Position numbers and translations under genes: made by a program
Shown: positions 1 through 8,404 of the stretch, piece after piece
Layout of the letters: the number at the start of each line of letters is the position of its first letter
Numbering within the stretch: the first letter of the stretch is position 1
Notes under the pieces: generated by a model
The model's database searches: none
Seen by the model: only the letters and a program-made list of their open reading frames with translations
Told to the model about the DNA's origin: nothing
Assembly (NCBI GenBank): GCA_009917695.1
Contig: JAACJG010000018.1
Span: 1 to 64,000, forward strand
Length of the DNA stretch: 64,000 bases
Source: Candidatus Rifleibacterium amylolyticum
GTDB lineage: Bacteria; Muiribacteriota; Ozemobacteria; Ozemobacterales; Ozemobacteraceae
Reading direction: 5' to 3'

Positions 1-55
1 GCTCTGCGAAACAGGTATAGTAGAGAGCAAAGTTCGATATTATCGTGCGCGCCTG

Positions 56-81
56 CCCTGCGTAGCTTCAGCGAAGCAGGG
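56..81. repeat. Inverted repeat
   Basis: CCCTGC (56-61) pairs with GCAGGG (76-81), and an inner CTTC (66-69) pairs with GAAG (73-76). This forms a compact GC-rich hairpin with no flanking T-run. It may be a REP-like extragenic palindrome. Confidence 0.5.
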
Positions 82-177
82 TAATCGTAATCGAGATTTC
101 GCCCCCGCAGTACTCTGCTAAAAAGGCCATTTGAAGCAGAATGATTCGTTTTTTACAGTGGGGCAGCTCCGTGGGAG

Positions 178-228
178 GCCGCGCACCCGCCATCCTGGCG
201 CGCGCGGCATAAGCGCCATCCATGGCGC
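178..228. repeat. Two adjacent palindromes
   Basis: The first palindrome has outer arms GCCGCGC (178-184) and GCGCGGC (202-208) and inner arms CGCCA (188-192) and TGGCG (196-200) around a 3-nt loop. Four bases later a second one has arms GCGCCAT (213-219) and ATGGCGC (222-228) around CC. The shared GCCATCC core suggests related units. No T-tract follows on either strand, so this is more likely an extragenic palindromic repeat than an intrinsic terminator. Confidence 0.55.
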
Positions 229-396
229 AAAACTCGGTCGCTCTGCTGAACAGGCTTATATCTAACCAGGCTGTATGTGCGGGGCTCTCACCTTTTTCAG
301 ATGGCTCTTACTGCCGCCAGGCAATTAGAGCCATGTGATCCCGCGCAGGCGGGGCAGGCTGATGGAGATTTGAGTCGCGGCGCAGAATCGCTTCCC

Positions 397-2520
397 TTAT
401 TTGCTGTCCTGGGTGATGATGTTTTCCCAGTCGGGCGGTGGTGGAACGATCAAGAAGCCCTTGATGCGGCTGTGCAGAATCCTGGCCGGGTTGTCAGCAG
501 GGTAGTTCTTGAGGTGGTCTGCTAGAATGCGCTCGGCTTCGATAAAATCCCGGCGATTCAATGCAGCCTGACTTTCGTCATAAGCGGCCTTGCAGGCTTT
601 TGCTTTTTCGAGGAAGGCTTTGTCTGATTCAGCTGACTCTGCCAGAACTTCGTATACATCGACCTGCTTATCTTTCCCGGCAACTTTGAGCTTGCCAAGT
701 CGCCGCGACAGAATGGCGGATTTTGCGAGTTCTGCAGTGGAGTCGCTAACAAGGATTTCAGACTGAAAGAGTTTGTTGGCTGTTTCCAGACGGGCTGCAA
801 GATTGACATTGTCGCCGATAACCGTGTAGTCGAAACGCATGGTCGAGCCCATGTTGCCGACCACGACGACTCCTGTGTTTATGCCAATTCTGGCTTTAAT
901 TTCAGGTTTGCCTTCCTGTTTCCATTTTTCGCGAAGGCGGGCAAGAGCTTTCTGATTCTGCAGGGCACAACGGCATGCTCTGATCGCATGATCCTTCTGA
1001 TCGACAGGTGCGCCAAACACTGCCATGATCGCGTCGCCCTCGTATTTATCGAGCAGACCGTCATATTTGAATATTATTTCTGTCATTTCCGACAGATATT
1101 CATTCAGAAGACTGACGACATCGAGTGGAGACATACCTTCAGAGAGGCTGGTAAAGCCTTCAATATCGGAGAAAAATATCGTAAGGTTGCGTTCTTCGCC
1201 GTGCAGATTAAGCTTTTCAGGATTCTTGAGTATCTCGTTAACGACCGATGCCGTGACATAATGCTGAAACGCGTGCTTGATGCGCAACTTCTCAGCCAGT
1301 TCGAAATAGTACTTTTTGCCGATGGTGTAGAGAAGTGAAACCAGAAGCAGCGATACAGCCGGCGTTACATCGAAAATTACCTTGTAAAGATTCAGCGCTA
1401 TAAGTGACAGGCTTATCAGCAGCAAAATTACCAGAATACTTACTATCCCAAACGAGAAAGGATGGAGATATCTGAAAATCACGAATAAAAACAGGGCCAG
1501 CAGACCGACTGCGAGTGCAAATGTAATGGCACGGTCAGGCGGCTTGAGGGCCGACCTGTTCAGGAGATTTCTGAATACAAGCGCATTCAGATATGGACTG
1601 TAGTCGTATCCTCCAAGCGGAGTGAAAAACTTTTCTTCGGTCATCGAGTTGGCATAGCCTATTATGACGAGTTTATCCTTGAGTCCCTCGTGTTTGAAGC
1701 TGTTGTTATAGAGGTCGTAAAAAGACATTGTCTGATACGCTCGTGTCGGGTTGTCATAATTGAGCCAGAGATACTCACCATTGCTGAGAGGTATGCTCTG
1801 TGGAGCCAGCCCTGTATGCCTGACAATCAGCTCATTCTCTTTGAATTCAAAATCTGTCGGCTTAAGTCCGTAAAATCTGCGAAAGACTTCAGTCTGAAAA
1901 GATGGGGTGACCTTGCCTGATTCAGAAGTGAACTTCATCGAAACACTGCGAATCGATTCATCGCGATGCGTGCGAAAGTATGACGGAGCCGGGGTTCCGC
2001 TGCGCGACAATTCAGGGTAGGGAAGAGTCATGCGGCGATCGTCGCGCCGATAGGCTTTGAGCACTACATTGCCGGCTTCTGCTACTGCCTGAGCAAGTTC
2101 AAAATCGGGGCCGCGATCTTCGGTAGAACTGGCGGCAAAGAAAACATCGACGGCAATGACTTTTGGCTGACAGGCAGAAAGGGTTCTTATTGCTTTGGCA
2201 AAAACTTCGCGGTCGCCCTGGAAAAGCCCGGGAACGCCAAGAATTGAACGATCATCGATAACGACAACTACAATATCACGGCTTGGCCCGTCGAGAGGAA
2301 AAAGTGCGTTCGTCAAGCCTTGTGGGCCTGACGAACGCACGTTTAGTCTTAGTCTGAGATCGAGCCAGCTGTCATGCAGCCAGTTATCAAGCCTGGCAAA
2401 AAAGCCGGAGAAGAAAATAATGAAAAAGACTCCGATGCAGAATATAACAAGACTATCAACGGCAACCCGTCCATTATTCTGTTTCTGCGCGATTTTTTTG
2501 AGTCCAGGGCGTAATTTCAT
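397..2520 (-). CDS. CHASE2-domain class III adenylate/guanylate cyclase
   Basis: Membrane-bound receptor cyclase of 707 aa, expected to make cAMP in response to an extracytoplasmic signal. A transmembrane segment (about 22-42) is followed by a periplasmic CHASE2 sensor (about 45-325), hydrophobic segments between about 332 and 400, and a class III cyclase domain (about 440-625). Catalytic residues are visible: metal-binding Asp452 (FFSDIEGFT) and Asp496 (KYEGDAIM), base-selecting Lys492 and Asp564 (FDYTVIGD), and the Asn573/Arg577 pair in NVNLAARLE. The Lys/Asp pair favours ATP. A helical tail (about 640-695) looks TPR-like. No strong ribosome binding site precedes the ATG. It lies 52 nt downstream of the secreted-protein gene, probably as the last gene of a transcription unit that includes the pseudopilin-like genes. 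Confidence 0.93.
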   Translation of the reverse strand: MKLRPGLKKIAQKQNNGRVAVDSLVIFCIGVFFIIFFSGFFARLDNWLHDSWLDLRLRLNVRSSGPQGLTNALFPLDGPSRDIVVVVIDDRSILGVPGLFQGDREVFAKAIRTLSACQPKVIAVDVFFAASSTEDRGPDFELAQAVAEAGNVVLKAYRRDDRRMTLPYPELSRSGTPAPSYFRTHRDESIRSVSMKFTSESGKVTPSFQTEVFRRFYGLKPTDFEFKENELIVRHTGLAPQSIPLSNGEYLWLNYDNPTRAYQTMSFYDLYNNSFKHEGLKDKLVIIGYANSMTEEKFFTPLGGYDYSPYLNALVFRNLLNRSALKPPDRAITFALAVGLLALFLFVIFRYLHPFSFGIVSILVILLLISLSLIALNLYKVIFDVTPAVSLLLVSLLYTIGKKYYFELAEKLRIKHAFQHYVTASVVNEILKNPEKLNLHGEERNLTIFFSDIEGFTSLSEGMSPLDVVSLLNEYLSEMTEIIFKYDGLLDKYEGDAIMAVFGAPVDQKDHAIRACRCALQNQKALARLREKWKQEGKPEIKARIGINTGVVVVGNMGSTMRFDYTVIGDNVNLAARLETANKLFQSEILVSDSTAELAKSAILSRRLGKLKVAGKDKQVDVYEVLAESAESDKAFLEKAKACKAAYDESQAALNRRDFIEAERILADHLKNYPADNPARILHSRIKGFLIVPPPPDWENIITQDSK

Positions 2521-2572
2521 ATATCTGTAATGAGCTGCTTTTGAGATCTAATATAAAGCGAACATTTTGTTA

Positions 2573-3286
2573 TTAGTCTTCACCATCTTCGCCATCTTCG
2601 CCATCTTCTTCATCTGTATCTTCGCTATCGATTTCCTTATCACCATCTTTGCTGGCGGCGTCCGTTCCGTCCGGTTCGGGAAGCGGTATCGGAACTGTTA
2701 CCGGCGGCGGGGGGGGGGGAGGAGGAGGAATCGGGCCGGCACTAGTAGTTGAACTGGATGAAGATGACGATGTAACGGCTGTTGTTGTTGAATATAATCC
2801 CGGATCTGCCGACATAGGCGCGGTCGGCAGCTTGGCTTCAATGAACGCCTTGATCTCTTCAGGAGAAGCCCCATTTTTCACCATTTCTTTAACTTCGGCG
2901 CGAATTTCTTTTGCATCGGTTTTTTTCCATTCGCGTTTGTAACCTTTGGTCTTTTTGTGTTTTTCGTCATACCAACCGGCTGGGTCTTTGGGCCTATTGG
3001 GTCGATAAAGCTTGTCTTCGCGCAGCATTTCGAGAAATCGCGCATAAGCATTGCGATATTCCTGCATGAGCTTGACCAGTCTGCTTCTGACTTTCGGATC
3101 CTTCGAGCGACGGGCAGTTGTGTAAGCTTCAAACGCCAGCATATACTGCATAACCGCTCTTTCCAGTTCAAGCGGGTCACGCAACTGAATCTCATCTACT
3201 TCAGTTACATCGGGCTTGTCTGCCTGCACGGGCTGGCAGGTCAGGCCAATGAAAATAACAAGAATCAGAAACAAAAGTTTTTTCAT
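2573..3286 (-). CDS. Secreted low-complexity protein, Pro-rich and acidic C-terminus
   Basis: Unknown function, 237 aa from the preferred start. The ATG at 3286 follows AAGGAGAGAGGT and begins a clear Sec signal peptide (MKKLLFLILVIFIGLTC); an in-frame start eight codons upstream lacks this. Residues 25-160 are charged and helical. Then come a Ser/Thr-rich stretch, a run of nine prolines and a tail of Glu-Asp-Gly repeats encoded by tandem 9-bp units at about 2576-2606. The proline run is encoded by a C11 tract (2709-2719 on the plus strand as G11) that could slip in replication. The cysteine at the end of the signal peptide is not in a good lipobox. Neighbours are pseudopilin-like genes upstream and a cyclase downstream, suggesting an envelope role. 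No family recognised. Confidence 0.75.
   Translation of the reverse strand: MKKLLFLILVIFIGLTCQPVQADKPDVTEVDEIQLRDPLELERAVMQYMLAFEAYTTARRSKDPKVRSRLVKLMQEYRNAYARFLEMLREDKLYRPNRPKDPAGWYDEKHKKTKGYKREWKKTDAKEIRAEVKEMVKNGASPEEIKAFIEAKLPTAPMSADPGLYSTTTAVTSSSSSSSTTSAGPIPPPPPPPPPVTVPIPLPEPDGTDAASKDGDKEIDSEDTDEEDGEDGEDGED
2709..2719. repeat. Homopolymer G11 (C11 in the coding strand)
   Basis: Eleven consecutive G residues inside a coding region, encoding the polyproline run of the secreted protein on the minus strand. Tracts of this length are known phase-variation sites in other bacteria and are also a common place for assembly errors. The current length keeps the downstream acidic tail in frame. Confidence 0.85.
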
Positions 3287-3318
3287 ACCTCTCTCCTTAA
3301 CAACAAGCAATTTAGAAA

Positions 3319-3972
3319 TTACATTGACAGCTTTTCTGAGGTCAGATTGCCGACAATCTCAGGCCAGTCAGGCACGAGTTCTGACGGCAGCATTCCCGAT
3401 TTGGCACTCATTTCACTCGAATATTGCGACGGCGTCGCATTTTTTTCGTATTCTCTGGTTTCATCCAGGCGCAACAGATCAACACCACGATCGTTCTGCA
3501 TGCTTAAAACATCTGCTGCCTGATCGATTTCGTAAGGCTCGACGGTGTTCCAGTAATCTCGTGTTATCACAAGAACCGGAGGCGAAGGTTGCGGGTTGAA
3601 CTGCTCTGCTTCTGCCATTATGGCATAGTGATGATTCTTAATTTTACTGCTGGCGAGCATGAAGTAAAGATCCTGTTCAAAGAAGCCTTTGCCAGTAGGC
3701 CTTAAGGTGAGGGAATAGGCTTCGTCGCCAATGAGCTGGTTGCTGAGGCTTTGATAACCTCGCAAGTTGCCGCGAAGGCGCGATACTCCGGCATTACTGC
3801 CTGAAAATGCGGTCGTTTCGGTCAATAGATTTTCGTGATATTTAAAAGCGAGTTTGGTCTGAGACGTGCCTAATTGAGAAAGCAGGTACAACACAGGCAC
3901 TATTATGGCCACCAATCCGATGACCATAACTATAGCTATCCCCTGTCTGTCTTCCCGCTTCCTGATATTCAT
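3319..3972 (-). CDS. PilX/GspK-like pseudopilin-family protein
   Basis: Unknown membrane-anchored protein of 217 aa. The N-terminus has a short positively charged leader ending in QG, then a hydrophobic helix (about 12-32), the layout of type IV prepilin-like proteins. The +5 glutamate of classical prepilins is missing, as is usual for PilX/GspK-type minor pseudopilins. The rest is a soluble domain without recognisable motifs. It sits directly downstream of two clearer prepilin-like genes, so it is probably the last minor pseudopilin of the set. Length is in the range of PilX and shorter than GspK. Assignment rests on the N-terminus and neighbours only. Confidence 0.6.
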   Translation of the reverse strand: MNIRKREDRQGIAIVMVIGLVAIIVPVLYLLSQLGTSQTKLAFKYHENLLTETTAFSGSNAGVSRLRGNLRGYQSLSNQLIGDEAYSLTLRPTGKGFFEQDLYFMLASSKIKNHHYAIMAEAEQFNPQPSPPVLVITRDYWNTVEPYEIDQAADVLSMQNDRGVDLLRLDETREYEKNATPSQYSSEMSAKSGMLPSELVPDWPEIVGNLTSEKLSM

Positions 3973-4012
3973 AGTATTCTACCTATAGTTTAGCATGTAT
4001 TGGCAAAAAACG

Positions 4013-4531
4013 TTACTCGTTCATCAAAAAGACTGATTCAAGGCCAAATGTGCCGTTAACCTCCATGAATATATCAATCAGTCGATTGCCATCGTCGCTT
4101 GCTGTAAAGGTTATCTGGTCAATATTGCTGGCTACCGGTTCGTTATCGATTGACGGTGTGCCTGGACCGTTGGGAACCTTACACCGCCGCAATTCTCTGG
4201 TGCTTGCTACGTAATAATAGCAGATGATGTCTCCGGCGAAGTTTTTAAATACCACTTTTGAATCACTTCGAATCGATTTGTCAGAATTGATGCGCGGCAA
4301 CAACACACTGCGTGCCGTGCGCAATTCCTGCATCATTGCCCATGATGCCTGTCTTATTGTTTGTTGAGAATCACTTATCGCAAAAATCCTGCCCTGATAT
4401 TCGCGTTGTAGAAAAAACCAGTGGCCGACAATTCCGCCAATAAAAGCCAGAATAGCTGAAGCTACCAGGATTTCCACCAGGGTGACGCCCTTTTTTATCG
4501 ATTTTGTTTTATAGTGAGGGTACATACACAT
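4013..4531 (-). CDS. Prepilin-type protein (PilW/GspJ-like)
   Basis: Minor pseudopilin candidate, 172 aa. After a basic leader the sequence KKG-VTLVEILVASAILAF gives a prepilin peptidase site (cleavage after Gly, Glu at +5) and the usual hydrophobic assembly helix. Valine at +1 is less common than Phe or Met. The globular part resembles GspJ/PilW only in size. The start at 4531 overlaps the end of the preceding prepilin-like gene by 23 nt, indicating translational coupling. It would be inserted in the inner membrane, processed by a PilD-type peptidase (not in the window) and built into the tip of a pilus or secretion pseudopilus. Confidence 0.78.
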   Translation of the reverse strand: MCMYPHYKTKSIKKGVTLVEILVASAILAFIGGIVGHWFFLQREYQGRIFAISDSQQTIRQASWAMMQELRTARSVLLPRINSDKSIRSDSKVVFKNFAGDIICYYYVASTRELRRCKVPNGPGTPSIDNEPVASNIDQITFTASDDGNRLIDIFMEVNGTFGLESVFLMNE

Positions 4532-4991
4532 AAAGCCTGTACATCATATTTTTGTTGTTTTCGATCCAGGAAACAAGGATGCCAACACTTTTTATCTCAT
4601 CTCCGTCACCGAAACTCACATTACTGACAGATAGTGAATAGCGAAAATCATGCTGTGCAAGGTAACTGTAGAATTCAGGCATGTTGCCCTGCGTAATGAA
4701 CTTTTCTCCTGAGCTGGAACCAGATGTGTTGATAAACGGGCCGAAAAAAGTGCCGGCAGGAGCATCATAAAGTGCAATTCCGGGTGGTGGGACTTCAACT
4801 ATGTCTTCAAAGGGCATGGCCATCAGATGTTGTGAAATCCGGCGCGCCACACTGTTGGCAAAGCTGAAATTGCGGGTTTTGAAAACAGCCTGGCCGGTAG
4901 TCGAGAACATGTTCATTGCCGGAATGAAGATTACCACGGCAATGCTTATGGATATGACGATTTCGAGCAGCGACAGGCCTGATTTTTTCAT
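4509..4991 (-). CDS. Prepilin-type protein (PilV/GspI-like)
   Basis: Minor pseudopilin candidate, 160 aa. The N-terminus MKKSG-LSLLEIVISISIAVVIF shows a short basic leader, a Gly before the cleavage site, Glu at +5 and a long hydrophobic helix. The first codon overlaps, as ATGA, the stop codon of the frame-corrected TPR gene upstream, so the two are translationally coupled. With the next two genes it forms the I-J-K order familiar from type II secretion and PilVWX clusters. No secretion ATPase, secretin or major pilin gene is present in the window. Confidence 0.8.
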   Translation of the reverse strand: MKKSGLSLLEIVISISIAVVIFIPAMNMFSTTGQAVFKTRNFSFANSVARRISQHLMAMPFEDIVEVPPPGIALYDAPAGTFFGPFINTSGSSSGEKFITQGNMPEFYSYLAQHDFRYSLSVSNVSFGDGDEIKSVGILVSWIENNKNMMYRLYVYVPSL

Positions 4992-6474
4992 TGGCGCTGC
5001 TCCTCTTTTTCTGGTTTCGCAGGCTTGCTGCTGAAAACGATAATACGATCCGGATAAAGTGCCTGATATCTGGTGATAAGTTCTTCAGCCTCGTTTTTTT
5101 GCCGGTATTATGTAGAAAATTTGCATATTCTTCGGCTACAGACGGATCTTTTGCCAGTTCGAGCTCGCGATTGAAATGGTTCTCTGCGGTCTTGTTGTCA
5201 GATTGCGCGGCAGCGGCTCTTGCCAGCATCAGATTGGCATGGCGGAACTTGGGGTCAAGACTGAGAGCTTTTTCCAGGGCGGTTTTCGCGCCGGCATAAT
5301 CCTTTATGTGCAGGCGACAGTAACCGATGCGGTACAGGGCCTGCGTGTGATCTGGCCTTATGTTAAGGGCATCTTCGAACAATATCAACGCTTCTGAATA
5401 GCGGTCACGGGTAAGATACAGTTCTCCCATGCGGTAATCTTTATCAGCAGCAAGATAGCGCTCGGTAATCTTTTCTCTGGTCGCGGAATCAGTCCAGTAA
5501 GTCGGTAGTTTCCCTGCGTTTGCCGGCGGCTTGCCGCGTGTCTCAGAATCGGATAAGAACCATTTTGAAATGCCGGTGGCCATAAGAAAAATGGTGGTGA
5601 TAAGAAAAAGCGCAAAGAGTGCAGCCTGATGTGTTTCAATCAGCTTAAGCAACGAAGAAAGACCCGATTCGGTCGCGGGCTTTCTGGTGTTACCTATGGG
5701 TGTCGTTTTTGTTCTTGCGGCTGATATCGGCGAACGATCTTTATATTCAGATTTTTCGTCTTCAGTTTGCAGTTCTAAAACTGCATTCTGGTCTTCGAGC
5801 GCTGGTAAATTTAATGACTCTTTGTTTTGTGGTGGCTGGTAAACATAAGGAGCTGCTATTGTCGCAGTATCTGGCAACAGGGGTTTTTGCGGAAGTTGAC
5901 CGAATAAGATATGACGAAATTCAGTAAAAGACTCACGATTAATGGCAGAGCCCTCATTTGCGGCGGCCTGCTCCAGAATGGTCGATACCTTCAACTGCTC
6001 AGCCGGGCGTACCAGAAATGCCAGGTTAATAAGATCAGTCTGTTCCCATGGGCGGGCGGTAAGAAAGTATTGAAAGGCTTCGGGATCAATAAAAATGCCA
6101 ACTCTGGCTGCCAGATAAACCGCTATTGAGCCTCTTTTGTCAGAGCAGTAAATCTGTGGAAGCAGTGTCGTGGTAAGATCGTCAGATGAAAGCTGTTTTA
6201 ACAGTTCTATGAAAGATTCTTCCAATGGGCTTCTACAGGCAGATTCAATTACTGAACCAAGCTTCCCTGTTCGTTCTGCTGATTTTTCAGACGTACTGAG
6301 CAAGGCCAGCAACAGCGTGTGAGTCAGCGTATCGCAGTCGGCCTGAAGAGATTCAGAAGAAGCGTCATGTATCAGCTGACGCAGATTGATCCAGGTTGGT
6401 CGGTTGGCAAGCAGGCCGCTTTCGCGCAAAAGTGAATCAGCGAGCTCATAAAACTGTTGTCTGGTTTCCTGCAT
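4988..6474 (-). CDS. TPR-repeat membrane protein, apparently frameshifted at an A7 tract
   Basis: A helical N-terminal domain (about 1-200), a linker, one transmembrane segment (about 288-307) and tetratricopeptide-like repeats (about 345-450). As sequenced, the frame runs on to 4807 and ends in about 95 residues of shadow sequence that overlap the next gene by 185 nt. Adding one A to the A7 run (5094-5100) instead gives NEAEELITRYQALYPDR and a stop at 4990-4988 that overlaps the next start as ATGA, for a 495-aa protein. That clean ending strongly suggests that the corrected frame is the functional one. The cause may be a sequence error, a real mutation, or transcriptional slippage. Upstream of the pseudopilins, it may be their assembly scaffold (inference). 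Confidence 0.75.
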
Positions 6475-6563
6475 TATGCCGCCGGTATATCAAGAGTTCA
6501 GCCATAATGGTTGGCCACTCTAAACATATTAACACATCGGCATTCTCTGAGGCAAAGACAGAT

Positions 6564-7664
6564 TTACTGCCCGATACCTTTGGCGTAAGAATACACCTCG
6601 CGGGCATACTGGTCGATGTTCTTGCTTCTGGGAACGAGCAGCTGCTTTGCTACCATTTCTTCCTGGGTTGTGAGCTTGATGCCAAGACACATTTTCAATT
6701 TGAGGCCATAACGACGGGTCTCTTTGGGAGCTTTGCTGTCGGTTACAAAAGAGCTCCATGACTGGTCCAGCCGCTTTGAGTATGGGCCACAGTTGTAGGC
6801 GCAGCCGGCCATGATAAGTTTGTCGAGACTTGGCTTGCCGGCAACTTTGCCTTTATTGAATATATTGCCCAGAAATTTGGCGCCGCCGGCGATATTCTGT
6901 TTCGGGTCGTGCGGGTTGACACCAAGTCCGCGCGCAGTGTTTGGCATCAACTGCATGAAGCCGAGCGCGCCGCAACTGCTGGTTATGGTGCTGCCGTTGG
7001 ATTTCTGGTGTACGCCACTGCTCTCGATATAGATAATGGATTTGAGAAATGCTTCTTGCGTGACTTTTTCGCCATACATGTTAGTCACATTCGGAAAATT
7101 CCAGCTTTGTGCGATCTGAGTGCCATTCGCCAGCCAGCTTTTGAACTGCGGTGACTTTGATGTTATGCGTCCGCTGACATTGAGGGGTTTGCCTGCTGGC
7201 GCCGGCACGTTTGCCTGGGGGGTGGTCGTAGTTGAACCAGTATTGCCGGAATTACCTGAAGAGCTGCCCGGCAGGCTCAGCCCTGGTGGCAGAGGAGGTC
7301 GGATTGCCGGATCAAGCTTTATATAAATCTTGAGAAGTCGATTGGTAAGCTCAATCAATTTGAGCCTGATCTGGAGAGCCTGGCTGTTGACAGTGTTCAG
7401 ACTGCCGTTAATCATGAATCGGGTAGGGTTGGCCGCCATCTGTTTGACAAGCGTGCTGTATTTTGCCCGGGTGGCGGCAAGAAGTGCCAGAGCCTGGTTG
7501 AGTTCGTCAAGTTCGCTGTCAATGTCGTAAGCTGTATTGACAACCTCAGCATCAGCGCTGGCATCAATGACCAGTGTCGAAGTGTCGAACGGCGACGATG
7601 CGTGAGCTGGCGTTATGATAAGTGCGAGAATAAGGGCAGCAAACCCGAATATTCTTGATTTCAT
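6564..7664 (-). CDS. Periplasmic lytic transglycosylase (SLT domain)
   Basis: Peptidoglycan lytic transglycosylase, 366 aa, acting in the periplasm. A signal peptide (1-22) is followed by a helical region (about 40-120), a Pro/Gly/Ser/Thr linker (about 122-160) and a C-terminal SLT fold (about 195-320). The catalytic glutamate is Glu214 in IYIESSG. The family signatures [10 protein letters not shown] and AYNCGP follow. An ATG after GGAG at the proper distance supports the start. It lies 90 nt upstream of the TPR/pseudopilin genes on the same strand; transglycosylases often make room in the wall for pili and secretion machines, so a shared role is plausible. Confidence 0.93.
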   Translation of the reverse strand: MKSRIFGFAALILALIITPAHASSPFDTSTLVIDASADAEVVNTAYDIDSELDELNQALALLAATRAKYSTLVKQMAANPTRFMINGSLNTVNSQALQIRLKLIELTNRLLKIYIKLDPAIRPPLPPGLSLPGSSSGNSGNTGSTTTTPQANVPAPAGKPLNVSGRITSKSPQFKSWLANGTQIAQSWNFPNVTNMYGEKVTQEAFLKSIIYIESSGVHQKSNGSTITSSCGALGFMQLMPNTARGLGVNPHDPKQNIAGGAKFLGNIFNKGKVAGKPSLDKLIMAGCAYNCGPYSKRLDQSWSSFVTDSKAPKETRRYGLKLKMCLGIKLTTQEEMVAKQLLVPRSKNIDQYAREVYSYAKGIGQ

Positions 7665-7701
7665 GTTTTCTCTCCAGACAGACGGTTAAACAATAATACT
7701 A

Positions 7702-7707
7702 ATTATA
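7702..7707 (-). promoter_or_regulatory. Candidate -10 box for the transglycosylase gene
   Basis: Perfect TATAAT on the minus strand, 38 nt upstream of the transglycosylase ATG. I do not see a matching -35 hexamer at standard spacing. Confidence 0.35.
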
Positions 7708-7798
7708 CATGAAAAAGTTTTGTCTGGCGTCACGAAAGCTACTTTTTTCTGCACAGCATTAAAAGCCATGGTTGAAACTGTGAATTAGCGCAGATTTG

Positions 7799-7807
7799 TG
7801 CTATAAT
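7799..7807 (+). promoter_or_regulatory. Extended -10 promoter for the SMR exporter gene
   Basis: TG-C-TATAAT, a perfect extended -10 element, ends 28 nt before the TTG start of the exporter gene. The -35 region is weak, as is common for extended -10 promoters. A GGAG ribosome binding site lies at 7825-7828. Confidence 0.6.
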
Positions 7808-7835
7808 TCAGTTATTCAATATCTGGAGAAAGACT

Positions 7836-8150
7836 TTGACCTGGGTTATTCTTGTGATTGCGGGTTTTTGTGAAATATTCTGGGCGCTGGGCCTCAAAGC
7901 TTCCGAAGGCTTTGCCCGTTTCTGGCCGACAGTTTTTACGCTGATCATGCTGACGCTGAGCATTTACCTGTTGTCACTGGCGTTGCGCGATATTCCCATC
8001 AGCACGGCGTACGTCGTCTGGACAGGCATAGGCGCAACAGGCACAGCATTAGCCGGCATTCTCTATTATAATGAACCAGTCAGCCTGGCCAAAATAATCT
8101 GCCTGATTCTGATAATCGGCGGAGTTGCCGGCTTACGTGTGCTGAGTTGA
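7836..8150 (+). CDS. SMR-family exporter, SugE/Gdx type
   Basis: Four-helix small multidrug resistance protein of 104 aa, the normal family length. SugE/Gdx proteins export guanidinium and some quaternary ammonium ions in exchange for protons as antiparallel dimers. The essential membrane glutamate is Glu13 in AGFCEIFWALGLK, and the SugE-type signature AYVVWTGIGATGTALAG follows. The start is a TTG with GGAG 7 nt upstream. The gene stands alone on the plus strand between a divergent transglycosylase gene and a convergent small gene whose end is 5 nt away. I see no guanidine riboswitch in its leader. Confidence 0.93.
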   Translation: MTWVILVIAGFCEIFWALGLKASEGFARFWPTVFTLIMLTLSIYLLSLALRDIPISTAYVVWTGIGATGTALAGILYYNEPVSLAKIICLILIIGGVAGLRVLS

Positions 8151-8155
8151 TATCT

Positions 8156-8404
8156 TCAGCAACAGATTGATTTGCTTGTGAGCTTTTTCAGTTCTTCTAT
8201 CAGAGCAGGCTCATCCAAACTCTCTGCCTGAACGAAAAAACCAAGATCTCCAGCTTCGTAGATCAGTTGAGAGGGAAGAATCTTTTCCGGCCCGGCGCCA
8301 GCAATGAACGACCAGCGCCGGCCCAGCTTGCGGCATTGCCAGATTCTTATCTGATAGCTGTTCGCAAGCCTTTCAAGATCAAATGTAGAGATCTCGTTCG
8401 CCAT
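8156..8404 (-). CDS. Small unknown protein after the HydG-like gene
   Basis: 82 aa, no family recognised. No signal peptide or membrane segment; it is mixed alpha/beta with several Trp/Tyr residues and ends in CC. A good ribosome binding site (GAAAGGATC) precedes the ATG, which lies inside the HydG-like gene so that the two overlap by 26 nt. Coupled translation suggests a role with that enzyme. It is too short and too plain for me to propose a function. Confidence 0.6.
   Translation of the reverse strand: MANEISTFDLERLANSYQIRIWQCRKLGRRWSFIAGAGPEKILPSQLIYEAGDLGFFVQAESLDEPALIEELKKLTSKSICC

Larger units (their letters stand above)
1..396. other. Gene-free region with nested palindromes
   Basis: I see no convincing coding sequence here. 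The one plus-strand ORF (277-525) runs mostly antisense to the end of the cyclase gene and has no family resemblance. The region contains three GC-rich inverted repeats (56-81, 178-208, 213-228). None has a T-run on the minus strand where a terminator for the cyclase gene would need one, so they look more like extragenic palindromic elements than like a standard terminator. Confidence 0.6.

Noticed and set aside
277-525. 82-codon plus-strand ORF near the left edge
   Set aside because: Overlaps the cyclase gene antisense and shows no family features or ribosome binding site.
2576-2610. Short-repeat array at the end of the secreted-protein gene as a regulatory site
   Set aside because: The 9-bp units are coding repeats for an acidic tail.
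4807-4987. C-terminal tail of the uncorrected TPR frame
   Set aside because: It is read in the wrong frame over the start of a prepilin-like gene; the A7-corrected frame gives a natural ending at the ATGA overlap.
7708-7835. Guanidine riboswitch upstream of the SugE-type gene
   Set aside because: One ACGA is present but there is no pair of ACGR-loop hairpins nor the conserved ykkC structure; only a short leader follows the promoter.
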